NCBI GenBank assembly: GCA_014529385.2
Contig: CM043942.1
Span: forward strand, 8,434,001 to 8,498,000
Source: Adiantum capillus-veneris
Lineage: Eukaryota > Streptophyta > Polypodiopsida > Polypodiales > Pteridaceae
Length of the DNA stretch: 64,000 nucleotides
Direction: 5' to 3'
The position numbers were made by a program, and so were the translations under genes. Below are positions 29,820 through 39,757 of this stretch, in pieces (within the stretch, counting starts at the first letter, position 1; each line of letters opens with the position of its first letter). Below the pieces are notes generated by a model. It did not search any database. It saw only the letters and a list, made by a program, of their open reading frames with translations, and had not been told where the DNA came from.

Positions 29820-30892
29820 TCCAAAGGTTCCAAGGCATCTTCAGGGAAAGGTTCCGGAATATACTCCTTGTCCTCAATCGCTCTTTCTAAGACGCATTCC
29901 TCTCTTCTTAAGCTTCCACAATGTGAAGCTCCGCACATCCATAGCTCTTTTTGTTGCCCTAACCATGCTGGGAGTTCCGATCCTGCTAGTGTAGCTGAAT
30001 CAAACTCTTCCACAAGTGTTTGGTTCACATCTTTGTAACTATGGTCTTTCAGGTGTATTTTAGTTGTTGTCTCGCCATGTGTGAGGTATATGTGGTCATA
30101 ACCCCAATCTTGGACCATTTTCAATTGTCGCATGAATGGTCGTCCCAAGATGATCTCATAATTGTTCTTTTTGTCGAAATCGACTATTGCAAATGTATAC
30201 TCATACTCGATTCCACACGAAGTGACAATCACCTTTTCTAAGAGTCCTAGAGGCTTCTCCATGAACCCATCTGCCAATTGCAATTTCATTCTAGTAGCTC
30301 TTAACACTGGTTTTTCCCATTTTTTTGAGATTTCCTTGGTGGCAATAGAAACTCCCGCTCCACTGTCAAGAATAGCTTTGGAAACTACTCCTTGGAATTC
30401 TACTGGTAGCGTGGTGTTTCCATCTTTTCCCTCACAGTACTCTCCAACCTTGTTTAATGGTACTGACCTAGTGTTTAGTTGAGGCCTGTCCAGCTCTCGG
30501 ATCCCTTCCTGGAGCTTCAAGGTGGGGTCTTTCACTCCAAATTTTTCTAGGAATTTACCTACTGTGGTCCACATGTTTGGTCGTAACCTTAGGAGTTCTG
30601 CTAATGTGATTGTGCATGCCACCGGGGTGGACAATAACTCAATCAATCCTTGTGAATCCATCACTTTGTTAGAAGAAAGTCTTTGAGATGGGATTGCTCT
30701 CACTTCAGACTTGGCTTCATACTCTCCTAGGTAAGAGGGTAAAGTTTTCAGCGAGTCTGGTTGGCTGTGCCCCGAACTAAGTGATCCTTGGTCTCCCCCT
30801 TGTGAATGTATCTCAAAGTTCATTTGTGACCTTGCCTCAAATTCTTCAATAGGAGGTAAGATTACATTCTTTTCTTTTCTCGTGCTATTCAT
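29786..30892 (-). CDS. pro: Element B first protease (retropepsin, ahead of RT)
   Basis: A 368-residue open frame. KAILDSGAGVSIATKE (Asp-Ser-Gly) begins near residue 170; NNYEIILGRPFMRQLKMVQD closes the domain. The N-terminal part has the shared TITLAELLRLRPNMWT segment; the C-terminal part is acidic (EDKEYIPEPFPEDALEPLEW). It is the best copy of PR1 in the window and shows that A's three frames were once one. Confidence 0.88.
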   Translation of the reverse strand: MNSTRKEKNVILPPIEEFEARSQMNFEIHSQGGDQGSLSSGHSQPDSLKTLPSYLGEYEAKSEVRAIPSQRLSSNKVMDSQGLIELLSTPVACTITLAELLRLRPNMWTTVGKFLEKFGVKDPTLKLQEGIRELDRPQLNTRSVPLNKVGEYCEGKDGNTTLPVEFQGVVSKAILDSGAGVSIATKEISKKWEKPVLRATRMKLQLADGFMEKPLGLLEKVIVTSCGIEYEYTFAIVDFDKKNNYEIILGRPFMRQLKMVQDWGYDHIYLTHGETTTKIHLKDHSYKDVNQTLVEEFDSATLAGSELPAWLGQQKELWMCGASHCGSLRREECVLERAIEDKEYIPEPFPEDALEPLEWEPYRTKKSS

Positions 30893-31480
30893 GTAAGTTA
30901 CTCATCCTATTAGCCTCATTGGCCTCACGGATTTGCTTCCACAGATCATCTAGACCGTTACAGTCTTTACCCATTTCTGTCAATGTTTTAGGCTGGAACC
31001 CGTCACTTGACTCATCTATTGTATTTGGCGCTATGATAGGCTCTCCTTTGGACTCATAGGCATTAGTGAGTCTTTCCTTTGTTTCTACTTGTTCCTCTAA
31101 AGTTGGTTGGAGCTGGTGCCTCATGCCAATTTGCAGGTTTACCCATCGGGTCTTCCATCAATGATTGAGCTGTTTCAATCATCTTTTTACACATTTCCAA
31201 CCTTTCTTTTTCTATTTCCGCATATGGATAAGTCATCCACCTTTGCTCCTGGGTTTGGTTCTTTTTGAGTCTGGCTTCATAGGCTTTTAGAAGCGCATCT
31301 AACTGCTCATTTACCTTGTCTACCAGTACAGATCCTCCTGATCCTGCACTTTTGGGCTCTGCTATTTCCTTGGGTGCTATGGTTACCGTGGTGTGTGAAC
31401 TTAAGCTAGCTAGATCCTCTAACCGCTCTAATCTATCCTTTGTATGTTTTAACTGCTAGGATAGAGCTATTTGCTCTCGT
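30893..31480 (-). pseudogene. Element B gag-protease spacer
   Basis: Includes a 79-residue frame (30885-31124) and broken text related to A 3,992-4,402. Several stops. No enzyme motif. Confidence 0.5.
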
Positions 31481-32302
31481 TCTTTCCTGGCTTTCATACG
31501 CGCCTTTCTAGCCTTCCAAATGCTTGTCTGATTTTTTCATTTCTGAACTTTGGGCATCGGTTTTTGGCTCTTCAACCATGGGTTCGTTCGTCATTCTTTG
31601 AGCTTGGGCTCGTGTTACCGCTTGAATAGGTATGATTGTTTCATTTTTCGACCCTCCACTGGAAGGTACTGCTTCTAGCATGTTGAAGGTGGTTTTTGCT
31701 ACTTTGCTCGGGATTTTAGGGCAATTGGGAATCAGATGAGTAACTCCACACTCGGTGCAATATGCGTTGACTCTAATGATTTTGTCATGAGGACATTCTC
31801 TTAGCCAATGGTCTCCACCACACTTGTAGCAGGGTCCCTTGGGTTAATGAGGTGCTCCTTGAGCTCCTCTTTGTTGGTATGCATGTCTCTGTCCGCCCAT
31901 GCCTCCGTTGGCTATGAACAACAATGTTCGTTCATCTAAGATATATCTTCCTTCTCCTGCTGCCTGTGCAGTTATTGGGGGTCCTGTACTTCCTATCATG
32001 CTCCATGGTTCTGGTGTCAAGGGTTCTTTCGGTGGATAATAGACAGAGTTTGCTGCATATCTGTTGGGATCTTCATAATATGCATGCATAGGTACCAAAG
32101 CCTTATCCTCTGATTTGGTTACGGTTGGTGTGTATCTTATATCGACTGGTCGTAATCCTGTTAGGGGTGGTTGTTGCCCCAACACCGGTTGTGGTCTTTC
32201 TACACCTACAGGTTCTGGTAGGTTGCCTGCTTGATACCTAGGCATCGGTGGAACTTGAGGAGAAGCTACCTGAGCTTGGGGAGCGTAAGGTCTCTCTCTC
32301 AC
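31481..32302 (-). pseudogene. gag: Element B gag: Pro-rich segment and nucleocapsid
   Basis: The 31844-32302 frame is Pro/Gln/Tyr-rich and closely matches A. Past a stop at about 31,844 the two short knuckles CYKCGGDHWLREC (about 31,797-31,835) and CTECGVTHLIPNC (about 31,725-31,763) follow in the minus strand, both C-x2-C-x3-H-x4-C. Confidence 0.75.
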
Positions 32303-33259
32303 ATATCCTTGTTATAATAACATTCCTCTGTCCCATGGTTTGTCCATTTTTGTTCAATAGCACACCACTTGGGTTGTTTAGCCTGGGGTTTGGCGTACAA
32401 GTTAATCTTTTTTAGCACTTCATCTACAAGCTGCTCTTGGTTTACAGCTACTTCTCCTTTTGGTGCTGTCTTAGAAGACTTGCTTCCACTTTGTTGTGAA
32501 GATGAATCGTCATCAAGGTCCTTGAACTCCCCCTCTTTGTAGACCGCACAATTGTCCACAAGGTAAAGAGCCTCCTTGGTCAACTCATTCAATGTCGTGC
32601 TCCTCTTCATATGTAAGTCTTTCTGGAGATCCGCATTCCTTAGTCCTTGGATGAATATAAACATAAGTCTGGACTGAGTTGGCAGTTATTCCACAGGACA
32701 GAACTTAACATATCTTTTTAGTCTTAGGGCTGCCTTTCGTACAGATTCCCCATTTTTCTGTTTGAATTTTTCCCCCTTTGTGAGAATTCCTCGATAAATT
32801 CGTCAAACACTTCCTCCATAGACTCAAAGTCTCTACGCTCTACAGAGTCAAACTACGTGGCAACGTCATCCTCTAGGGTTAGTCCAAACCCTGCAAATTG
32901 GGTAGGGAAGTCTAACACCTCTTCAACTCTAATTACACGCACAAGGCTGCTACATGATCTCTTGGGTCGCTGTTTTGTGTGTATTTCTTGTTTACCCATT
33001 TTTGCACTTGAGAAGGTCTAATTCTACGAGGGTCTACAAATCTCATCATTGGATCTCCACGTCCTAATCGATATACCTCCTCAGGTCTTCTGTAGTAGGC
33101 TGCCAGTGGTTCTCCTAAGCCATAATTTCTAACAGTTCTCACCAGAGATGGTTCATCTCTTCGAACTCGTTCTATGGGTGGCCCTCCAGGCTCTGTTGAC
33201 CCTTGAGTCTTTGGCTTACTCTCTCCTTGATACCTTGAATAGAGTGGTGGTTCTTGCAA
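32299..33259 (-). pseudogene. gag: Element B gag: capsid region
   Basis: Frames 32933-33259 and 32299-32664, with a broken middle (stops and shifts at about 32,665-32,932) that still encodes the capsid sequence seen in A. GSTEPGGPPIERVRRDEPSL, RRIRPSQVQKWVNKKYT and FIQGLRNADLQKDLHMKRST are almost the same as in A. Confidence 0.8.
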
Positions 33260-33318
33260 ATCCCTTAGCCCTCATGCGGCTTGATAACCATCTCAGTTTC
33301 GGTCTTGCTCCATTTCAG

Positions 33319-33400
33319 TCTACCCGCCACCGCAGGCATTCAACCGCAGGCTAGTTTGCTGGTTGGTTTTGGTTGTTGAATGCCTGCGGTGGCGGGTAGA
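33319..33400. repeat. 26-bp inverted repeat at the ORF1-gag boundary of B
   Basis: TCTACCCGCCACCGCAGGC... (33,319-33,344) recurs as its reverse complement at 33,375-33,400, with a 30-bp spacer. A lacks it. It sits where ORF1 ends (33,320) and gag begins in another frame, so in RNA it would form a strong hairpin at a frame switch. Confidence 0.85.
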
Positions 33401-34237
33401 TTGTGAGGTAGCGTCATACTCTTCAGAAAAGGGATTTGTCGACTTGCTTGGGGTGTAGGTGGCTCTTGGCACTTTCTCTGGGGCATATGCTGATGCTCCT
33501 GGACCTGTTGCCTTTTCTACCTCCTCTGGAAGAATACGTTGGTATCCTCGCCCGTATCTATCAACAAAAATTATACCCTTTCCCATAGCAGTTTCATAAG
33601 AGAATAAGTAAAGAACCTTGTCTTTGCTTAATTCGTTTAAGTATGGTTCTTTGCTCCGAAAGTAAGTGACTATACCCTCACTCTCATACTTATAGATTCC
33701 CACGTTTTCATTATAAGTTGGAACCCTAGTTGTTTTCTTATCATACATAAAAATATCTCCGGGCCAATCAATGTTTGGTGGCGGTTCTTGAGCTTTTGAA
33801 ACCATTTTCCCTTTCGCCACATTATCTCCATATCTGTTGTAATCTTCAGGGTTATTGACTATCAGATAGTGGTTCTTCTCTTCGATACAAATGCACTTGC
33901 GTCCTCGATAGTCATAATAGACTAGGGCTCCCCTCGAGTTTGTTCCCTCTAAGAAGATCACATTGAGCTTGGAATCATTCAAAGGATTTAGGGAGGTGCT
34001 TACTCCTGGCATTGGTCCGTCATAGGTGAAACCTCCTGGCTGTTGACTACCCATCATGAAGAAAGATTTGTCTGACAAAGTGTCAGTATCACTACCTTCC
34101 TCAATAATCAGTGCTAGTGGATCTAGCCTTGCCTGAGTTACACTCTCCTCGGTGGACACTAAGCTACCTTGGTCACCTGCCACCTTCTGGTCTCTAAAAA
34201 TGTATATTCCTGATCTTAAATTCATCAAACTTATCAA
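33320..34237 (-). CDS. Element B ORF1 (domain ahead of gag)
   Basis: 305-residue open frame. The likely start is the MNLRSG Met at 34,225. IIEEGSDTDTLSDKSFFMMG, SRGALVYYDYRGRKCICIEE, GIYKYESEGIVTYFRSKEPY and KVLYLFSYETAMGKGIIFVD match A. The last 20 residues come from the inverted-repeat insertion. Unknown function. Confidence 0.7.
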   Translation of the reverse strand: MISLMNLRSGIYIFRDQKVAGDQGSLVSTEESVTQARLDPLALIIEEGSDTDTLSDKSFFMMGSQQPGGFTYDGPMPGVSTSLNPLNDSKLNVIFLEGTNSRGALVYYDYRGRKCICIEEKNHYLIVNNPEDYNRYGDNVAKGKMVSKAQEPPPNIDWPGDIFMYDKKTTRVPTYNENVGIYKYESEGIVTYFRSKEPYLNELSKDKVLYLFSYETAMGKGIIFVDRYGRGYQRILPEEVEKATGPGASAYAPEKVPRATYTPSKSTNPFSEEYDATSQSTRHRRHSTTKTNQQTSLRLNACGGG

Positions 34238-34646
34238 TGCAATTTATCACAAATCCAACCACTCACCTGGCAAAGGATCAGTCTCCGCACAACTTCTTGC
34301 TTTGCTGCTGAATATACCTGTACACAAGCGTTTAATTTCGGTAATCAAATCAAAGCATTTATCTGCTAGAGGTTATCTTAGTAATGATTGGTATAACTAG
34401 AGAGTTAATCTCAACCACTACTGTATTCTATATACTGATGATGTTTTGGATTAGGTCTGCTATTCTGGAACTGTACTTCCCTCGGATGTTGGTCAATTTT
34501 TGTGAAAAAGTCTGAATTCAGTCTTTACCCCATCAAATGGACAAACAATGTCCAAATTAACTTCTGAAAGAAGTTTTGGAACCCTTGAGCCAAATGGAAT
34601 CTCACTGTCTAAGCCCAGTCAAATTTTCTCTTCAGTAGGCCCCAAT

Positions 34647-34670
34647 AGACATCCTACGCGTAGGATGTCT
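34647..34670. repeat. Family-B palindrome, copy 5
   Basis: Perfect 24-bp copy in the 5' leader. Confidence 0.9.
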
Positions 34671-34908
34671 CCTGCTTTGTTTTGCCTGGAATTTTGCACT
34701 ATTGATTCCCCTATTTGTGCTGAGTCCACAACTGTTTTTACTTTTTGATTTGGACACCTATAAGCTGGTCAATGGATCAGAAATCTATTCTGACAGCCTG
34801 TTTGCTGATCAACTCCTATTTGGACCAAAATTGACTAGGGGTCTTGCCTCAGGCTATACAACACCTTGCTATGCCCAATGTCAGTATATGGCTTCAATTT
34901 CTTGCTTT

Positions 34909-34932
34909 AGACATCCTACGCATAGGATGTCT
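34909..34932. repeat. Family-B palindrome, copy 6 (one change)
   Basis: Centre CGCA instead of CGCG (CG to CA); arms intact. Followed by TTTTCATCAGAATGGC, as after copy 1. Confidence 0.9.
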
Positions 34933-35033
34933 TTTTCATCAGAATGGCTTCAAATTCAAAGCACATGCTCCCCTTGAGTTGCTGATCACTTTGGTATGCT
35001 CAAAATTAGGTTTGGAGTGTCAAATCACAAAGA

Positions 35034-35057
35034 AGACATCCTACGCGTAGGATGTCT
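35034..35057. repeat. Family-B palindrome, copy 7
   Basis: Perfect 24-bp copy. Confidence 0.9.
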
Positions 35058-35328
35058 TTTTGGCCTGTTTGACCCCAGACTTGACCCACAACTTCTCCTT
35101 GATGTCAGCAACCCAGTGGTATGCTTAGATTTTGGTTTGGATTTCAAAAGTCCCCAATTTTAGATGTTCTTGACTTTTTCAGTCAAAAGTGCTAAAGTCT
35201 GCTTTGAACCCAATTTCTCACCCAAATGAGGTGAAACCCCTCTCAATCACTCAGTATATCATGCAAATCATGCTCATACAGCCATCATATGGTTTTGGTC
35301 TTAAAATAATGCTTTGGCACAATTTGGG

Positions 35329-35338
35329 TAGGATGTCT
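35329..35338. repeat. Family-B palindrome half-site
   Basis: TAGGATGTCT only; the left arm and centre are absent. Confidence 0.5.
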
Positions 35339-35475
35339 GGCAATTTCAGTCTACCTGGCCTTATCCTGTCAAGATATGGTCAAATTTCCACTTTCCAGTT
35401 GAAAATAGGGTAAACCCCACCTTCTGAACACACTGGTCAACTCAAAATCCCAAAATTCCCACCAGATTAGCCTGT

Positions 35476-35499
35476 AGACATCCTACGCGTAGGATGTCT
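35476..35499. repeat. Family-B palindrome, copy 8
   Basis: Perfect 24-bp copy, nearest to the primer binding site. Confidence 0.9.
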
Positions 35500-36020
35500 C
35501 CTGGCTTGAAATAAATTTTTTTTTTGACAGAAATGCTCATGATGCTCTGTAGCTCTATCAGAAACACTCACAGTAACTTTTGGACTTCACTTAGGCTTTC
35601 AAACACACTTTTGCGTCTTTTACAAACTTGTGATGACTTTACCAAGCAAGTATACATGCATGAAGTGCTCTAGATCCTGAATCATGATGTCCTACTTACT
35701 CTACTCCTACTCATCATGTGAAATGGTGATAATGGTGTTTTGGTTGCTTTCTGGCCTCTTCGGAATCTCAAGCTCTCCTCTCACCGCTTCTACCACTCCA
35801 ACTCCTACTCAAGAACTCAACTACTACCTAAAACTATCTTAGTCTACCTAATTTACCTAAGTCGAAGGATCTAGGCCAGACACACGCTTCCTAGACTCCC
35901 TCTAAGACCTAGAGAGTCCTCCACCCTCTGATCCGATCTAAATTGTAAAACGAGACTCTTGGCAAGCCAAAAATCCCTATCCTCAAGGACTAGTCTCGGT
36001 CACCTACCTAAGGTTTTCGT

Positions 36021-36037
36021 CCATGACAGCGGCGCCA
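36021..36037 (-). promoter_or_regulatory. Primer binding site of element B
   Basis: Minus strand TGGCGCCGCTGTCATGG, one base from the LTR end. It begins TGGCGCCG like the tRNA-Asp-type sites of Athila/Tat elements and then has several mismatches to that type. Confidence 0.7.
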
Positions 36038-36038
36038 A

Positions 36039-36200
36039 TGTTGGACGGATGAGCCGCGATGGACGTCAACACAATGAGAACACACCTAACATATAATGTC
36101 AGCTAAGGACGAAGCTCGACCCGCTGGCGCGTGGAAGCAAGCATAAGGTGTCAACCTACACTCGACTGACTCCTAACTAATTCCTACAGAGGTCTCTACC
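36039..36200 (-). mobile_element. 5' LTR of element B, inner part
   Basis: Matches the left 162 bp of the 3' LTR. It is cut by copia element E after CTACC at 36,196-36,200. Confidence 0.9.
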
Positions 36201-36956
36201 TGTTAGGAAATAAGACGTAGCTAAATAGATTTTTGAGTAGATTACTTAATGGAGAGAGATAGATTTCACACACAAGAGATTATAGAGTAGAGAGAGACAG
36301 AGAGAGTACACACGATATACGTGGTTCACCCAATGTGGGCTACGTCCACGGGAAAGCAACCACTCAATGGCTTTAGCACTTCAAAAGAAGTAGTTTACAA
36401 AGGGATTAAACCCTTGATAGAGCTCCTGTCTTGCTTCACTCTCACCACCTCACACTCACCTTGTTGCATCAACTTCACACTATGAAATGTGTGTAGAAAT
36501 GGCCTCCTTTTATAGGCCAAAAGGGTTGCCCTCTCTTATGAGAGACAGCCATGTGTAACCGCCCTTGTGCGAATAAGTCCAAATCGGACCCTCCAATCCG
36601 CCCATGTGTGGCCGCCCTTGAGAAGACAAGTCCGCTTTTGAATTCGGCCACCGGCCATTGACTTCTGACCACCGGCCATCGGCCATTAACTACCGGCCAC
36701 CGGCCAACCGACCGGTTGTTTTCTGACCACTTTTCGACTGCCGTCCGGCCATAATATTCCGGCGAAAAGGAAAAGTCTCGGGGGCCTCCGCCCCCGAGGC
36801 CTCTAAAGTTGCCCTTGATTCTTGTCCGTGAAAACTTTGGTTTTCGGTGAGTGATTTTCCTTCATGCACGATGGCTTCTCCTCATAATGGGGGCCTTACA
36901 AATGTGCGCTTTTACGACAGAAAATTACAAGGGTAAATCAGGCTCCATACTTAACA
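36201..36956 (-). mobile_element. 3' LTR of element E
   Basis: 756 bp, about 97 percent like the other copy by eye apart from length changes. Includes the ACGTGGTTCACCCAATGTGG stretch typical of plant copia LTRs and a CCGGCCACCGGCCA minisatellite (36,650-36,715). Confidence 0.93.
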
Positions 36957-36968
36957 ATCTCCCACTTG
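36957..36968 (-). promoter_or_regulatory. Polypurine tract of element E
   Basis: AAGTGGGAGAT on the minus strand, next to the LTR start. Confidence 0.7.
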
Positions 36969-37016
36969 GAGACTGATCTCCAAACCAAACCTATGACTGC
37001 TTTCCATTCTCGCTTC

Positions 37017-37295
37017 TTATCCTTGAATGCCTATTGAAGATGAGCGAAAGCTCAACTTCTCCTTGTTGACCACCTTTGTAAACATGTCTGCAGGATTTTC
37101 ACTTGTATGCACCTTTCCTAGCTTTAGCCGTCCCTCTTCCAAAAGAGTGCGTATGAAGTGATATCTCACCTCAATGTGCTTTGTCCTTGAATGAAAGGCT
37201 GAGTTCTTCACAAGATGGATAGCGCTTTGGCTATCACTGTACAAGACACAATTGTCTTGTTTGAATCCAAGCTCTCTAAGAATCTGTGAAGCCAC
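37017..37295 (-). pseudogene. pol: Element E RNase H C-terminal part
   Basis: ELGFKQDNCVLYSDSQSAIH, KHIEVRYHFIRTLLEEGRLK and KVHTSENPADMFTKVV are the usual end of copia RNase H. It is in a different frame from the main pol frame; a one-base shift near 37,285 separates it. Confidence 0.85.
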
Positions 37296-39748
37296 AGAAT
37301 TTCTTTGCTTGCCTCTGTCATTGCTACATACTCTGCTTCCGTGGTAGAAAGTGAAACCACTTTCTGCAGCTTTGAAGCCCAGCTTACTGCTGTGCCTCCA
37401 ATCGTGAACACATAGCCAGTAGTGCTCCTTCGAGTATCTTTGTCACCTGCCATATCTGCATCAGCATACCCTTCTAGAAAAATATCAGTTCCTCCAAAAT
37501 ACAAAGCATTTGTTGTTGTCCCTTTTAGATACCTAAGTATCCACTTCATAGCTTGCCAATGCTCTTTACCTGGGTTGTCCATGAACCTACTCACAACTCC
37601 CACTGCATGTGCAATGTCTGGCCTTGTCCAGACCATAGCATACATTAGAGAACCTACCGCTCCAGCATATGGAACTTTAGACATATAGGCTATCTCCTCT
37701 TGTGTCTTTGGACACATATCCTTCGTTAGTTTAAAATGACCAACCAAAGGTGTAGAAACTGGTTTTGCATTTTGCATTGCAAACCTTTCTAGTACCTTCT
37801 TGATGTAATCTTCTTGAGATAGCTTTATTGTCTTCTTCATCCTGTCCCTTGATATTTTCATACCAAGTATCCTCTTTGCAACACCTAAATCTTTCATTGA
37901 AAAAGATTTAGACAACTCCTCTTTTAGGTCTTTGATGTCCTGCATGTTAGCACTTGCAATCAGCATGTCATCAACATACAACATTAGGATGATGAACTTC
38001 CCATCTCCCAAATTCTTCGTGTAGATGCAGTGATCCGAGTTGCATCTTGTGAATCCATGATCCAACATCCATCGATCAAACTTCAAGTACCATTGTCTTG
38101 ATGCTTGCTTTAAACCATACAAGCTCTTCTTTAATCTGCAAACCATTTTCTCCTTACCTTTTACTTCATACCCCTTTGGTTGAAGCATATAGATTTCCTC
38201 CTCTAAGTCACCGTGAGGGAATACCGTATTTACATCCATTTGCTTGATATTTAAATCATGAGCAGCCACAAGGCTTAAGACAAGCCTAATTGAGTTCATT
38301 TTTACAACAGGAGAAAATATTTCATTGAAGTCAATACCTTTCTTTTGAGAAAACCCTTTTACCACAAGCCTAGACTTGTACCTTTTCTTCCCACCTTCTT
38401 CTTCCTTCAGCTTGTACACCCATTTGTTTTGAAGTGCCCGCTTACCTTTAGGCAACTCAACCAACTCCCATGTTTGGTTGCGATGTAGTGAGTCCATCTC
38501 CACTTGCATGCTCTTTGTCCATTCTTCTTTGGATTCATGTTGCATAGTTTCTTCGTATGATTCTGGATCTCCAGAATCTGAGATCAAGAGATGGTTGAAG
38601 GAAGGAACAAACCTTTCTGGAGGTCTACTTGCTCTTGTAGATCTTCGGGGAATAGGTTGAGGCTCCTCATTTGGTTGACGTTGTTGCACATTGTCACCGT
38701 TTGCAGTCCTTGAGTCTTCACCGTCCTCAAGCTCCATGTACTCATCACCTGTTTCTTTTGTTTGTTTTCTTTCTAAGTAATCTTTGTACATATTTTTTTC
38801 GTTAAAAATTACATCCCTACTCCTTAAGATTTTACCATCTTCAGGATTCCATAGGCGATACCCAAAGTCACCTTCTCCATAGCCAATGAAGAAACACTTT
38901 TTGGACTTTGCATCTAGCTTTGATCTTAGGCTTCTATCTATGTGCATGAAAGCCTCACACCCAAACACTTTGAGAAATGCATAATTCATCGGTTTACCTG
39001 TCCATGCCTCTTCTGGAACTCCCCCATCCAATGCCGTTGAGGGTGACTGGTTGATTAAGTACACAGACGTACTTACAGCTTCCGCCCAAAGCTCAAGTGG
39101 TAGGCCTGCATGTAGCCGCATGATTCGTGCTCGTTCCATGATTGTCCTGTTCATCCTTTTCGAAATCCCATTTTGTTGAGGTGTCCTTGGGGTTGTCCTT
39201 TGCCTCCGAATGCCATTGCTAGCACAAAAGCTTTCAAAAGCTTGGCTGCAATATTCGCCTCCATTGTCGGATCTGAGGCATTTAACCTTGGTACCTGTTT
39301 CATTCTCCACAAAGGCTTTCCACCTTTGAAATATGGAAAATACATCGGATTTATTCTTCATGACATAAACCCATGTTTTTCTAGTCGCATCGTCTATGAA
39401 TGTTACATAGTACAATGAGCCACCAAGTGATGGTGTACTTGCAGGACCCCAAACATCAGAATGAACCAACTCAAGTTTTTTACTTTTTCTTTCATTTCCT
39501 GATTTTTGAAATTTTACCCTCTTTTGTTTACCATAAACACAATCTTCACAGAACTCTAAGTCCACTTCTTTCAAACCTGGTAGAAGCTTCTTTATTTGAA
39601 GGATTTGGATTCCTTTGGCACTCATATGCCCAAGTCGGTAGTGCCACACTGCACTGTCAACTTGTGTAGTTGCTGCACAAGCTGAAGGTTGCGTGCTAGC
39701 AGTACACAAGTAAAGTGTACCAACTTTTTCTCCCTTGGCAACCACCAA
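37208..39748 (-). CDS. pol: Element E pol: integrase, RT and RNase H
   Basis: 846-residue open frame. Integrase zinc site HYRLGHMS...CEDCVYGK (residues about 35-75); core with LVHSDVWGP and CLRSDNGGEY, but the expected catalytic Glu is Lys (QQNGISKRMN instead of NGVAER). RT: KWVYKLKEEEG, QMDVNTVFPHGDLEEE (the A and L of the usual KTAFLHG are changed) and YVDDM; then the RNase H start (EGYADADMAGDKDTRRSTTG). It is the longest open frame in the window. The Lys suggests inactive integrase. Confidence 0.92.
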   Translation of the reverse strand: MVVAKGEKVGTLYLCTASTQPSACAATTQVDSAVWHYRLGHMSAKGIQILQIKKLLPGLKEVDLEFCEDCVYGKQKRVKFQKSGNERKSKKLELVHSDVWGPASTPSLGGSLYYVTFIDDATRKTWVYVMKNKSDVFSIFQRWKAFVENETGTKVKCLRSDNGGEYCSQAFESFCASNGIRRQRTTPRTPQQNGISKRMNRTIMERARIMRLHAGLPLELWAEAVSTSVYLINQSPSTALDGGVPEEAWTGKPMNYAFLKVFGCEAFMHIDRSLRSKLDAKSKKCFFIGYGEGDFGYRLWNPEDGKILRSRDVIFNEKNMYKDYLERKQTKETGDEYMELEDGEDSRTANGDNVQQRQPNEEPQPIPRRSTRASRPPERFVPSFNHLLISDSGDPESYEETMQHESKEEWTKSMQVEMDSLHRNQTWELVELPKGKRALQNKWVYKLKEEEGGKKRYKSRLVVKGFSQKKGIDFNEIFSPVVKMNSIRLVLSLVAAHDLNIKQMDVNTVFPHGDLEEEIYMLQPKGYEVKGKEKMVCRLKKSLYGLKQASRQWYLKFDRWMLDHGFTRCNSDHCIYTKNLGDGKFIILMLYVDDMLIASANMQDIKDLKEELSKSFSMKDLGVAKRILGMKISRDRMKKTIKLSQEDYIKKVLERFAMQNAKPVSTPLVGHFKLTKDMCPKTQEEIAYMSKVPYAGAVGSLMYAMVWTRPDIAHAVGVVSRFMDNPGKEHWQAMKWILRYLKGTTTNALYFGGTDIFLEGYADADMAGDKDTRRSTTGYVFTIGGTAVSWASKLQKVVSLSTTEAEYVAMTEASKEILWLHRFLESLDSNKTIVSCTVIAKALSIL

Positions 39749-39757
39749 ATATCCCTT

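Larger units (their letters stand above)
34238..36020 (-). repeat. Element B 5' leader with palindromic repeats
   Basis: Full palindromes at 34,647, 34,909, 35,034 and 35,476 and a half-site at 35,329-35,338, whose full-site position would be 35,315, 281 bp from the third. A splice-donor-like CCAG/GTGAGT lies at about 34,270-34,261 (minus strand). Small ORFs here are shadows. Confidence 0.75.
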
